Origin: Ichthyophonus hoferi
Taxonomy: Eukaryota; Opisthokonta; Ichthyosporea; Ichthyophonida; Ichthyophonidae
Direction of reading: 5' to 3'
DNA length: 25,421 bases
Assembly (NCBI GenBank): GCA_002751075.1
Contig: NAOQ01000250.1
Coordinates: 54,144-79,564 of the forward strand
In this document: piece by piece, positions 1 to 11,673 of the stretch
Layout of the letters: each line of letters opens with the position of its first letter
Numbering within the stretch: the stretch's first letter is position 1
Position numbers and translations under genes: made by a program
The notes under the pieces: generated by a model
Told to the model about the DNA's origin: nothing
The model's input: only the letters and a program-made list of their open reading frames with translations
The model's database searches: none

Positions 1-105
1 AATATAATATAATATAATATAATATAATATAATACAATACAATACAATACAATACAGTACAGTACAGTACAGTACAGTACAGTACTCTACCCTACCATAC
101 CATAC
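1..105. repeat. zoned pentanucleotide array (AATAT, then AATAC, then AGTAC)
   Basis: Tandem 5-bp units fill the left edge. They fall in three blocks: AATAT (about 1-33), AATAC (about 34-55) and AGTAC (about 56-85), followed by decaying CTACC/CATAC units. Each step between blocks is a single base change, as expected when variants of one unit spread locally. The array probably continues beyond the window and lies in an intron of COP1. Confidence 0.9.
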
Positions 106-120
106 CACCATACAATACAA

Positions 121-605
121 TTGGCCGAGCCCATATATACCCCTCTCTCTCTTTCTCAAAATAATTGCTATCCAACTCTTTATAATATCAATGGCATCTT
201 TCTACCCTTACCTATATAGACAATCTATAACGATAATTTTATCCTACTATTATCAACCTCTCTCTCCTCCCACTCCTCCCTCAACATATCTGCTCTCTCT
301 CTTGGTAAACTATATGTTGCCTTTAAAAAAAATCGCCTTATCTACGATCTACTCACTCCAATATAACATACCCATAGGAAATATTCTGTTGACTTAGGTA
401 ATAGATGCTTAGGAACAATGCAGTTTTCTAGATTATGTTTCAAACAACCAATTTACTTAAGCAAACATATTACGTTTAATTCAATGCAATTTAGACGAAC
501 TAATAACTCACCTAAACCAAGTGTGCATATGCATAATTGATTACATTTCAATACAACAGCAAACCTCCCTTCTAACATTTAGGATTGACTATCCATTCCA
601 CCCAG
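121..605 (+). other. intronic sequence upstream of the first visible COP1 exon
   Basis: No stretch here matches the COP1 blade that should precede the VKVWST exon. The sequence is pyrimidine-rich and AT-rich. A plausible branch point (TTCTAAC, about 570-576) sits about 30 bases before the acceptor CCACCCAG ending at 605. An alternative acceptor at 582 would stay in frame and add several residues, but these do not fit the family. Confidence 0.6.
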
Positions 606-3600
606 TTAAAGTATGGTCTACCATGCAGTCAAGATCTATCTTCTCTATTGAGAGTAACGCTAATATCTGTTGTGTCAAATTTAACCCAGATACACCCGAT
701 CATATCGCCTTCGGATCCGCCGGTATGTTGTTGTATGATAGGTTATTAGTCATGTGATTGTATGGTATGGATGTTTACATATTGAGATTATTAGTTATTA
801 GTCATGTGATTGTATGACATGGATTTTACATATTGAGATTATTGGTTATTAGTCATGTGATTATATGATATGAATAATTATATATTGATATTGTTGGTTA
901 TTACTCGTGTGATTGTATGGTATAAATGCTTTTATATTGAGATTATTAGTTAATAGTCATGTGGTTGGATAATATAGATGTTAATGTATTGAGATTGATA
1001 TGGATATTTATACTTATTCTTATACTTATATGCACATTTATATTTCTATTAATAGTAATATTATTACCAATATTTTGATTTATCCTGATGTATATTTGTA
1101 TGACTATTAATATTATTTATAACTATAATTCCATTTGTATATTTTAAATGTAAACATTAAGATTTACATTTTATGCCTATACATAATAATATATACCTAC
1201 CCTATCATACCTACTCCACCTACCTTACCTTCCCTACTTACCCTACCTTACCTACCTTACCTACCCCACCCTACCTTACCCTCCATATCATTCCTAGACC
1301 ATCACATACACTACTATGATCTTCGTAATCCTAAGGAGCCAGTCCACCTATTTAAAGGCCATAAAAAAGCTGTATCCTATGTCAAGTTTTTAAACCAGCA
1401 CGAAATGGTGTCTGCGTGAGTATATATGTATATGTATATGCTTTCTTTTGCTGGTCTATTCTAACACATTTAGTTTGAAAACACAATATTAGTTGTTATA
1501 TATTAGTTGTTATATTGTGTTTGTCTTATCTATTACATTATACACTTTTTTTTTTTCTTTTTTTTTTTTGATATTCTAGTCACATAGTATTTATTATCTT
1601 GTAGCAATATATTATTTATTACATTATAAGCACATATAATATATTGTGTTATGGTAAATGGTAATATATAATTTATTATCTTGTTGCATACATGCTAGTC
1701 CTTACGTACAAACATTGAACCTTTTTATACTACTCAGAAATGCCTATAATATTTTTCTCAGTTGACCTATGCACATACTCCTTTTTAGGTGCTCCATATG
1801 TACGCATGTCTATAATATGTATCAATATATTATCTGCCACATGTAGGACAGTGTAAAAGTAGGTTCACAAATGTAATCATCACCTTTTTAAAAACTCAAA
1901 ATACTATAAACCCTATAACAATATTATAAACTATATAACATTGCTATAAACCGTATAGCAGCATATATATTATGATAAATTATATGATTAGAATGTAATT
2001 ATAATATTGACTTATGGAATTACAACAATGGCATCATATAGTATAATATCTAATGTGTTGCGATACATATGCCTGCAGGTAAACATATATTAATTTATAA
2101 ACATAAGAATAAACCCCACACGTAAAACACAGTTAGCCAGCTCACCTGTGGGGTCCATAGATATAGATATGTATTTACGGTAGAAAGATTCTAGAATTAT
2201 ATAATAGCCTTGTAGCATAGTTAGATATACGTTACAACAACATATTATCAACATACACCCGAGATTGTTAAGAAGGAATGGATCCGATCCTTGATAACTC
2301 AATAGAATATTTAATTTTAGTTAATAACACTTGTGTTGCATAGCTCTTAATTGTAAAGTTTTGCTTTTATATGTCGTAGTTTGTAATTAATTTTACGGTC
2401 TGATTTACTTACTATCTTACTATCACACTATCATATTATCTTGTTTTTTTGCTATCTTACTCCCTTACTATCTTACTACCCTACTATCTTACTACCTTAC
2501 TTACAGTCTTATTTACATATGTACGTAATATGTGAATATATGGAAGATATGTAATAATAATAACAATAAAAATAACAATAAAAATACCAATAAAAATAGG
2601 TAATTATATACCATTTCATTCTATTTACCACGTCTACTATGCCAAATCAGCTTACTAAACATGGAATTATTACCAGAGCTTATCTTTTTATTACGATTGA
2701 TATTCTGTGACCTAATATATATTAAAATTAACACCAATTATATATCATGGTTCTATTAGATCAACCGACAGTACCTTGAGAATATGGGATGTGAATACCT
2801 TTCAACACACACAGGTGAGGTCTTAACGTTTTGTAGGCGCGATTGTATTGGTGAATATTTATAATGTAGTGAAGGATGTACAGCATATTATATTATATTA
2901 TATTATATTATAATAGTAATAATACTAATAATAATATAATATACCATTATAGACACTTAGTGACCACAGCAACGAAAAGAACTTTGTAGGACTTACTACC
3001 AATAACGACTATATAGCCTGTGGTAGTGAGAACAACGCGGTGTACACTTACTACAAAGGAGTGTCAAAGCCTGTAATGCTAGTGAAGTTTGGTGTCATCC
3101 AACCAGTCACTGTGAGTGAAGGTTTCTATAGTAACAGTAGGTATAGGAAGATGGCAGGGGGGATGATATAATATTATGTGATTGTGATAGGTCAATTGAG
3201 GGTGTATTATAATGTATATATGCGTATGTATGTATATATGTATATATGGATGTATGGGTGTATATATGTTTGTTTGAATGTGTACGTGCATGTATCATAC
3301 TTCCTAACTGTCTATTATATTTCGTCTATACTTAACATCTATAGCATATTAACATATTAACATACAGCATATAAATATTTGGCATTATATGCACCTATTG
3401 TATTTCAGACCTAGTTTTAATTCAATACATTTATTTAATTCAGGGAGAGGAGAGTGAAGAGGATACGGGGCATTTTGTTAGTTCAGTATGCTGGAAGGTG
3501 AGAATGGGTGAGGTATCATATTAGGGCACTCCCGTATGATTATACTACTATACTATTATACCATTATACTAGTACGCTATTATACTATTATATTATTATT

Positions 3601-3877
3601 ATGCCATTATAATTATACTATATATTATACTATTATGTTATACCATCATAATACTATACATTGTATGTTTATACACTATACACTATTCTAATATATTATT
3701 GTAATGTCTACTATATCCTATCATATGATATTACTTTTTTTAACTCTAACCCAATCTATGTTTTCCTTTTTCCTTTTCTCTTTGGCCCTCACTGCCTCAT
3801 TATTACCATAGCCCAATTCAAACATCCTCTTGGCCGCCAACAGTCAGGGCACCATCAAGGTGATGGAGGCAGTATAG
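606..3877 (+). CDS. COP1: E3 ubiquitin ligase COP1, C-terminal WD40 part (5' truncated by the window)
   Basis: Six exons: 606-722, 1298-1415, 2760-2814, 2953-3111, 3444-3497 and 3812-3877 (stop TAG). All junctions are GT-AG and in phase. Seen: VKVWST, then [91 protein letters not shown], and the end [12 protein letters not shown]. These follow the last WD40 blades of animal and plant COP1 almost residue for residue; human COP1 ends similarly ([12 protein letters not shown], from memory). In the family this propeller recruits substrates with VP motifs for ubiquitination, and COP1 also binds DET1/DDB1-CUL4. The RING, coiled coil and first blades would lie upstream of the window. The intron at 1416-2759 is the longest; no coding sequence was recognised in it. 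No nearby poly(A) signal is obvious; the first AATAAA downstream is near 4530. Confidence 0.93.
741..1000 (+). repeat. 52-bp minisatellite, five diverged copies, COP1 intron
   Basis: The motif TTATTAGTCATGTGATTGTA recurs, with changes, starting at 743, 795, 846, 898 and 950, so the period is 51-52 bp. Each unit also carries ATGGATG...TTACATATTGAGATTATT. Copies one to three are closest; the fourth and fifth have more changes. The array starts about 20 bases after the 5' splice site at 723. Confidence 0.88.
1194..1290 (+). repeat. CTACC/TTACC pentanucleotide array serving as a polypyrimidine tract
   Basis: Imperfect CTACC, TTACC and CCACC units run almost to the 3' splice site at 1297 (TTCCTAG). 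Being mostly C and T, the array supplies the pyrimidine tract of this COP1 intron. Confidence 0.75.
2402..2512 (+). repeat. degenerate TTACTATC/TTACTACC array in COP1 intron
   Basis: Imperfect repeats of CTTACTATC, CTTACTACC and CACTATCAT, about 8-10 bp each, broken by a T run near 2445. Intronic, with no coding potential seen. Confidence 0.65.
3538..3690 (+). repeat. degenerate ATTATACT array in last COP1 intron
   Basis: Repeated TATACTATTA/CCATTATAC units fill most of the short intron between the last two COP1 exons (3498-3811). Confidence 0.65.
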
Positions 3878-5128
3878 GATAACCTATGACGGTTACTCAA
3901 TGGGCTATAACTATTTTCTTTTTTACAACATAGCATACATCCCTTCCCTATTTCATCTGTGACACACTCCTATACATGCACAGACATTTATATGTCTTCT
4001 TATACTCATTTTTATTTTTTAATGCTTATTCCTTAATTACACTTCTTTAGGCATACTAACCTCATCTAATAGTAATAGTTGTATGTATAAGAATTTGAGG
4101 TAGCTCTAGTGGTTTGCCCACAGACTTCAAGATCTCCAATTGCACATCACATAGTATTTAAGTTTGCTGAGCCAGTGGTAGTAATAGCCACATGATCGGA
4201 GCTGTCCTTAAGGCACAATTGTTGTGGTAGAGGCTCCATAGATGTGTATACTGACTATATATAATTGATTGTAGTAATTACACCTCTGTTCTAATTTAGA
4301 GGGAATTAGTGCTTTGATTCACTTGGATGCTAATGTGGTAATTTCACAATGCAATTGATCAGCAAGGGGTGCTATATTAGGATGCAAATAATAACTATTA
4401 TTACTATTTAATGTTAGTAGGCAGTTCTCTGACTTCTGAATACGTGTGAGATTTGAACACTGACTATTGTATGCAAATGTCAATGGTGGACTAGACATTG
4501 TAATAATCATGTGCTTATTACATACATATAATAAAATGCAAATTTTTGTATGCATTACGAATGTCTGCATATTTTTGTTACTGTTATCATGTGTGAGCAG
4601 TCAGGGCTTTATTGGTTTATTTCCGTTTCCATTTATACTTTCCACAACATCTGCTTATCGTGACTGTCAATGCGGCAGCATCTATTGATGTGAATAAAGA
4701 ATCGTATTGGTTAATACAATTCACACAAGACCAATGAGCCTCCCTGGAATTGCTTGGTTTTATTCTGATGATGTAAAGTATTGTGTCCTTATTTGAATGT
4801 CTTTTTCTTAGTCATTTACCTCATTAGTGTAAATGTTCACATTCTGATATTGACAAATCCTCTCATTTGATTAAGAACGTCAAAACTAAGATTAGATTGA
4901 TCACTTCATGATCCACTTGTCACCAGCTAATTGGCTAAACTATGTGTACCATTGCTGTTAATGGTCTTGTAACAGTATGCATAATAGTATGTATGATGGT
5001 ATAATAGTATGATGAGATGATGGTGAACACATCAATAATATCTTAAATATTCTATTGTCCAATAATAATAATAATAATATACATACATCCTTTAATTATA
5101 ATATAAGCATCAACTACATCATATTTCA
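3878..5128. other. gap between the convergent COP1 and hydrolase genes
   Basis: Presumably holds the 3' UTRs of both genes. On the + strand AATAAA occurs near 4530 and 4693, far from the COP1 stop. On the - strand an ATTAAA (5096-5091) lies about 33 bases beyond the hydrolase stop. Open frames near 4319-4688 exist on both strands but have no splice support, family match or coding-like composition. No transposon ends were recognised. Confidence 0.5.
5091..5096 (-). promoter_or_regulatory. possible poly(A) signal of the alpha/beta hydrolase
   Basis: Read on the - strand this is ATTAAA, the commonest variant signal, about 33 bases past the TAA at 5131-5129. In AT-rich DNA such hexamers are frequent by chance, so only the position supports it. 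Confidence 0.25.
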
Positions 5129-8100
5129 TTATTCTTTCATTGCTGCAATTGCGTCGGCCACTTGAACCCACGCAGAGCAGGGAAGTCCATGTGCCATCTC
5201 TTCAATCTGTATTTTTATTGAAGCATTATTAGCAATCTGTGGTATAATTGAACAATATGTATCACAGCAAATATCTATTGGATGATAAATGGAATTTTAA
5301 AAAAAATAACACGACATCAATACATGATAGAGATGGTTTTTATAAATAAGATAATATTGGCTATTATTTATAAATGCTCTAAATAGCATAGATGTGTAAT
5401 AAATTTATAAACAATTTCACTGGATAATAGGAAATAATAATGATTACCTAACCAATACAAAAAATAATGTTATATTATGTTAAATTATCCTATATTGTCT
5501 TATAGTATCCTATATTCTCTTTCATTTTTTTACATTATCGTGTGTTATCTTGTTATCTTATACTATCCTATGCTATCTTAGTGTCCTATATTGCCCTATA
5601 TCATCTTATATTATCCCACATTATGATACATCAACACCCTATACATACCAATATAAGTTTGCTGCCTGGTATAGCTTGCATGGTAGCCACTCCACAGGCA
5701 AAGGGTATCATAGGGTCTTTCATGCCATGAACCACTGTACATTTACACTATAGACCCCCTCAGAGTAAATATATGAGACTGTAATCACTATGTAAATATA
5801 CACCAAGACCCCCTTCCCCATCACTGAAACTACTCTTAATTATAATTCCACACAAATTATTACATATATATATATAAATCTATACATATATATATATATA
5901 TATAAATATAATAAACAAGCATGCAACGCACCCCCCACCTTCAAGTTCTTCAGCCTCTCAGTCCTATCAGCGGCAGCTAAACAAGCAGCCAGCTGTCTCC
6001 CTTGATCTGTCCTAAGAGATCTCTCTGTACTCTCAATAACAGCCGCCTCAAATTCTGACTTAAACTCATCAAATATTTCTGGGGTATTGCTATTGGTGGA
6101 CCATTCTGTTAAATTTTATAGCATGTTGATCATTGCTACAAGATATGAATATGGTTTTTTATTGGTGTAAAGTTTATATATATAGTCACTAAGAGATTAT
6201 AGGTATTAGTAGGGAAAATGGTAACAGATAGTGTGATGGGTTATTTGAGTGCATCTTAGTTATTGAATGGTTGAGAATAATATAATAAGAAATTAAAAAT
6301 ATCATTGTATTGAATGAGAATATATAATACAAATATCAAGACATATATATATATATATATATATATTGCACTATTCATAAATAAGCCAATGGTTACTATA
6401 ATATATAACCTACAAAACCTATAGATGAATCAAATAGCAGAAAGGTGTAAATAGATATGAAGGGCTTACATTTGTCTGAGGCGTTGTAACATAAATGTGG
6501 CGATCCCTTCTTTATCAGTGGGTCGAGGGGCCAACATAGATAGTTTTACTGGCCAGGATGTAGCAGGTAAACTATTATCACCCTATATGGTAATGAAATA
6601 TATGATTGATACAATGAAATGTGATGTGGTGATCTTTATCTAGTGGAATGTGAAATTCCTTTAATCAAATGGTAGATAAAGGTGCGTTTATATTTATATT
6701 TATATGTATATGTATAAGCAATGTAACGGTTGCTTCTATAGGATAGATGGCTAGGATTGAAAGTTTTATGAGTCATACTAGTAGTAATGGTGCTATTATA
6801 TTAGATTATATTAAGTTTTTTTTTCTATACTATATTAGTTATATTGTATTATATTATATTATATTATATCTTACATTATCTTATATAATATCAAATCATA
6901 TCCCATTATACTATACCATCCCATAATATACAAAGCCATAATCACATACTGTAGTAGACATGATCGAGGTGAGAGAGAGAACTCGATCAGGATGATTCAA
7001 GGCACACAATTGGGAAATCATGCCACCCATTGATGAGCCAACGATATGGGCCTTTTCAATGTGCAGATAGTCCAATAAGGCTATGGCATCTGCCCAATGG
7101 AAAACGAGAATATCGTTAGTGACAGACTATTGGCGTGTTAATTTAAGATATGAAGAGTATAGTGCATATAGGTAGAGTATGTTATTTATATTATATAGTA
7201 TGTATATACATAGAAACCTATATCATATATCTAAAAACAAATAAAAATGTACATACATACATACATATATACATACATACATACATACATACATACATAC
7301 ATACATACATACCATCACACATGTCATCTAGTGTGTAGGCAGAATTTCCTTGATACCCTAGCAAATACCACACTGCGTTTGTCCAAAATGGGGCAGGACC
7401 CAAATGATCAAGATGGGTGGAGAGACCAACATCACGACTTCATAAAGAGAGAGAGAGTAGAAGAGGGGAGAGATGATATGATACAAAGTAGAAGGAGGGT
7501 AGGATGGTATGTTAGTAATGGTATTAATGTATATGTTTATGTATATGTATATGTAGTTAATAATTGTTAGCGATCTGATAGCATTCAATAAAATTATGAA
7601 TTATGATTTGAAAATTAAAATTAAAACCACACTGCCTCATAAAAATAAACTTAAATGAATAGAAATTTATCTCCCAAAAACCTCTGAAATACGAATATAC
7701 GCACCAATCTAAACACTCAAATTTAATGTTAAATTTGAAATCAGAATTCTCCAGTACTATAAATAGTTCTAGCTAATAGAATACAGCTAAAGGGCATCTA
7801 TAGAGTATAGATACCAATACAAAGGCTTAAATGAAATATTAAACTTTAAATCATAAAGTTAAAGTGTTAGAAACGGGTTTATCCAATAGAATACCATTAA
7901 ATGACATTTATAGAGTTAATCTATATTGCTATGGTAACGATTAATTGCGTGTAAGTGATTATATGAAGCTATTATATTGGCTTTATATTTTTTAAAGGTT
8001 TGTTCAACCCCTATTGTTAGTTATATATAGATATATATAAATATATATATATATATATATGGGTGAGATCTTTTTCCTTACTTGTCAAAGCGTACAACAT

Positions 8101-8577
8101 GAAATCCTCTATCAACCAGTTCTTTAATGAAGCCTGGTCTCCATTTAACCATCTGGATATATGTATGTGTAGGAAGGTATATAGGTAAGTAAGTATGCAT
8201 GTAAGTATGCATGTAGCTCTATATAAATACATGTTAGGTATAGGCCATTTGTCTGGATTAGGAATCCAATTTTAAGAAAGAAGATTCCAACCAAGTTTTA
8301 GGTTGTAATATATAAATGATCATGAAAGTCTATACCTAAATTCTTACACACATATACATAGACACTGATAGATATAATTAAAATTCAAAATTTTAATAGA
8401 AATCAATATAAAACTACACAACAGCATCTAACCAAATACCTCGACACTCAGCCCAAACTACATGATTACCTGGGTAGTTAAACCCATGATCAAAAGGACT
8501 GTTGGATCATTAGGGTTACCAAAGGTATCATACTCAAGACAGAGTCCGCGTGTGTCGGTAAGGTCAGCTTGAACCAT
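5129..8577 (-). CDS. alpha/beta hydrolase (RdmC-like methylesterase/lipase group)
   Basis: Exons in transcript order: 8577-8470, 8152-8082, 7437-7313, 7089-6950, 6582-6470, 6089-5939, 5734-5649 and 5206-5129; about 290 residues. Start ATG at 8577 (MVQADLTDTRGLCLEYDTFG). Then come IMGLTTQ (oxyanion region), GFHVVRFDNRDVGLSTHL, LDDMCDDAIALLDYL, HIVGSSMGGMISQ (GxSxG, catalytic Ser), HPDRVLSLTSIMST, a helical cap segment, VHGMKDPMIPF (catalytic Asp) and EEMAHGLPCSAWVQVADAI (catalytic His). Order and spacing follow esterases related to aclacinomycin methylesterase. All junctions are GT-AG and in phase except 5939/5734, where the strand usually written VPTLVIHG is incomplete: a tiny exon is missing from my model, or the donor lies a few bases further on. 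No signal peptide or membrane segment is seen. The substrate cannot be told; these enzymes cleave esters or lipids. Introns are filled with simple repeats. Confidence 0.85.
5468..5632. repeat. degenerate TATCCTATATT array in hydrolase intron
   Basis: Imperfect units of about 10 bp (TATCCTATAT, CTTATATTATC) fill much of the last hydrolase intron. They produce long open frames on the + strand without stops, which I read as repeat artefacts. Confidence 0.6.
5862..5916. repeat. (TA)n tracts in hydrolase intron
   Basis: Two short alternating TA runs separated by AAATCTATACA. Other (TA)n runs of 15-25 bases occur near 6343-6366, 8022-8060, 10500-10520, 21215-21230 and 24180-24200. All are non-coding. 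Confidence 0.8.
7247..7312. repeat. (ACAT)n / (GTAT)n microsatellite abutting a splice donor
   Basis: About fifteen tandem 4-bp units. Read on the - strand they are (GTAT)n and start at the hydrolase 5' splice site: exon 7437-7313 ends in G and the next bases are GTATGTATG..., so the donor consensus GTATGT is itself repeat sequence. Confidence 0.92.
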
Positions 8578-11500
8578 GATTTTAGTGTATGTCTAGCTAG
8601 AATTAATTTGAGACTGATACCGTTCGGGCTAACAGCGTGGTTGTATTTACTGTTGTCAAAGTTGGGATTAATCGAAATGACCTGATATTTGATTATCTTG
8701 TAAGCACCATAAGCACCAATAATAAACGTATCTATGGTGTCTCAAATTAACTGGCCAATAAAGTAGATATATTTTCAGCATAATTTAATTTTAGTGATTA
8801 TTTTAAAATAATTGGTTTAGATATTCAGATACTATCATGCGGTTACAAATCTTTCATTGGTGGCTCTTCTTAAACGGGTTTTATTTGTCCAATCGTTAAC
8901 ATGACTAATACTGGACCAATCATTTCATGATGCATTTGTTGCTTGTCAATACATGTGATATAATAATAACATAATTTAATATAATATACTAATTATAGTA
9001 TAATAGAATTAATAAGGTTCAACATAGTAAACCAGCCTTTTACTTATTATTATTATATAATTAGTAGGATTTGAAATAATATGGTCTCCAACTTACCTCC
9101 TATTCTGACTTTAAGACTAGTCAAGAGGGGAAATAACAATAAAAAATACCTTTTCTATGTTTATGTAGAACAGGGGAAATAGTGAAATGGATTACAAACA
9201 TGTATACGAATACTTGTTCTACAATAACCAAATGCTATTTACTAACGTTCTTCCTGCAATGCACTCTTTTTAAGTTAGTATAGCGAGAGGTAATTGAGGT
9301 GCAAAAGGGTTTCAGGTTTGTGTGTGCTTACTAAAACATGCGTTAGAGTAGACGGTAATATGTTCCTTAATGTATGGGAGTAGTTAGTGTATGAGACGAG
9401 CTTGTACTTTTACGTATTCTACCTTTCCAAATGACATTTTGTTCTCTTTTCCATTAAAGCTTTCTGCTACGATCTCTCTTTTTTCTATTATGTCATTTCC
9501 TGCCCTTCAACTATCTATATCTCCTAAACCACCATGAATATATGTACCTTAAGCCAATATAAAGCACACTCTTCGTAAATAATATTTTATAGTATTAGAT
9601 TATGTTATATCTGGGTCAGGAACCAATTCACTTTAATCATTATTATGAGTATGATTAGTAATTTTATTATGTCTTTATAAATATGCTTATATGATATTAA
9701 AGCCCATTGTTTCCATGTGCAACTATATGCAAAGAATTGAACTCTAACAAAAAAGGGGGAGATTTGGTGATAATGGTCTATGACAAGCAAATTTTTAACT
9801 TTCATTTTATTTGAATGCTTAAGGCTGGAGTAGCTATATTATTTTATATTTTAGTAAACATTAAAATAAAACACTACAGTACGTAATATTTCCATGTAGA
9901 CCCATATCTTAGTACAAACTCTCCGCTCTTTCCATTGAATATTTCAATAAAAATGTTACAATTTTATCTGCGGTATAATATATTTTATATTACAGTGAAA
10001 AATAAATAAAAAGATTACTTCTCGTGGTCCCCCACCGCAGTGCTAACTACCCATAACATAACAGCTTAACTTTATAGATCGGACGAGATTGAGGTTTTTT
10101 CTACTGGCATGGCTGTAACCAATACAATAACCTCTATGATAACTATAAATGTTATTGTGTCTTTTTAGTCAAAAGTGAATTTATATATAATTATATAAAA
10201 ATATTGAGATGGCGTACTTTCTATGAAATAGGCTATAACTAACCGAATGTACTATGGCAGAACTAGAAATGTTATTTTCTATATTAAAACTTACACACAT
10301 TAGAGATTAATATAAGCAAAACTACAAATTCTATTAGCATTTACATATATATATATAATGATGCAGAAATAGATTTAATGAAATGAGATGCTTTCTGCTA
10401 GGTATGGCTCTAACCAATAAATTGAGCTGGTTTAAAATTATGAAAGATATTATATATTTTGTGCCTTACAAGTATCATGGATTAGTATATTAATATATAT
10501 ATACAATATATATATATACATATAATCATGTGGAAATGGATTTAATTAAATTTGATGTTTTCTACTAGGTATAGCCATGTTCAACCGTATGTACTATGAC
10601 AAAAACATAAATATATCCTAGATTCTATTGCTTATAAATGTAATAGAAGAATAGATATAACTAATCAGTAGCTTTCTTATCTTACATAAAATTATGTATA
10701 TAAAAATAAATAATGAATAAGGTAGGAAACTTTCTGTGAGGTATGACCATAATTATCAAAATAGGCATTGCTGACATTGAAAATATATTTTTTCCAAGAT
10801 ATATTAAGCTCAATTGATTTTATTGTTTGTACTTCATATTTGCAATATCAGGGTCTGCTGAAAACCACATATTTAAATCCCATAGAACATGTTAAGTAAA
10901 ATGTCAACTAAAAGAAAGCACAGTACTTTATAAATACAACTTAATTGATTAAAGCAGCTATTGCACAAATTAGTACTGTTTGAATAGAAAAAATATTAAT
11001 GTATTTATCAAAGGATTATTAGTATATAAATATAATTTATATTTTATTAGTTAAAAGTATAATAGGTAAATAAAGATTATTGAGTAAGAGTAAGTTTATC
11101 TGTAATTGTCAAAACTAAGTTCTACACTATGCTCAGATAGATTATTCTTTGCTATTGTTGCCACGTTGTTTTATATTCGGTTATAGTTAACTATTAAGGT
11201 CAATAAGAAGTTATTCTCCAACCCACTGCTTTATGACCTAGCAGGTAGGCATTCCCATACATCACAAACCAATCAGAGCTTTACCCATATTTCTATTGGC
11301 TTTCATCATTATCCATCTATACCAAGTTTTCAAGATAAAAATAAAGATATTGCTAATATTACTGTTTTCAATCGTGAATATATGATAAAATTCTTTCTGG
11401 AAAATTATTTTGCTTGTTTTACTATTCATTGATATTGTGTCTTTTAATCATCACGTGGTGTAAATTTAACATCAAATTCTCTACTAGAAGTCCAGCTAGT

Positions 11501-11673
11501 TAAGCTTGGTACAGTTGAACTATTAGGGAACACTTTTATCACGTCCATCTATGGCCACAGTGGTTTACATTATAGTTATTGCACATATTGAAAGTTGCAA
11601 GATAAGAAGTTTAAAGCATCTCTGAACTTAGAATAATTGTGTTTATTACAAACAGAACTCACAAAGGCTTTAG
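8578..11673. other. gap upstream of the hydrolase; 5' part of the unrecognised + gene may lie here
   Basis: No gene could be supported. Short open stretches exist, such as ATG at 9188 on + (28 codons) and 9805-9605 on -, without splice or family support. CCAAT-type motifs near 8917 and 8755 could belong to a hydrolase promoter. The right part carries the diverged repeats at 10080-10800. If the + gene at 11674-13971 has further 5' exons, they fall in this AT-rich stretch and I could not see them. Confidence 0.45.
10080..10800. repeat. degenerate tandem repeat of about 170 bp, about five copies
   Basis: An anchor like TTTCTACTAGGTATGGCC recurs at 10098, 10218, 10392, 10559 and 10731; spacings are 120, 174, 167 and 172. 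Copies three and four share a longer block before the anchor (a TA run, then ATAAT.ATG..GAAAT.GATTTAAT.AAAT). Copies two and four share AACCG.ATGTACTATG.CA after it. A more distant partial copy may lie near 11861. No open frame follows the repeats. Confidence 0.7.

Noticed and set aside
2090-2302. 70-codon - strand frame in the long COP1 intron, with an 8-bp inverted repeat (ACCCCACA...TGTGGGGT) at 2113-2154
   Set aside because: No family match or splice sites. The inverted repeat is short and lacks transposon ends or target duplications.
7150-7588. Overlapping + and - frames around the ACAT array
   Set aside because: The + frames are shadows. The only coding part is the hydrolase exon 7437-7313 on the - strand.
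4700-9000. Many CCAAT/ATTGG motifs in introns and gaps
   Set aside because: They seem frequent, but the expected number for a 5-mer on both strands at this composition is about 50 in 25 kb. Without a count and shuffle test I cannot claim enrichment.
11229-11390. Open + frame reading VGIPIHHKPIRALPIFLL...
   Set aside because: No convincing acceptor and donor pair, and the composition becomes that of translated AT-rich DNA. Noted only as a possible missed 5' exon.
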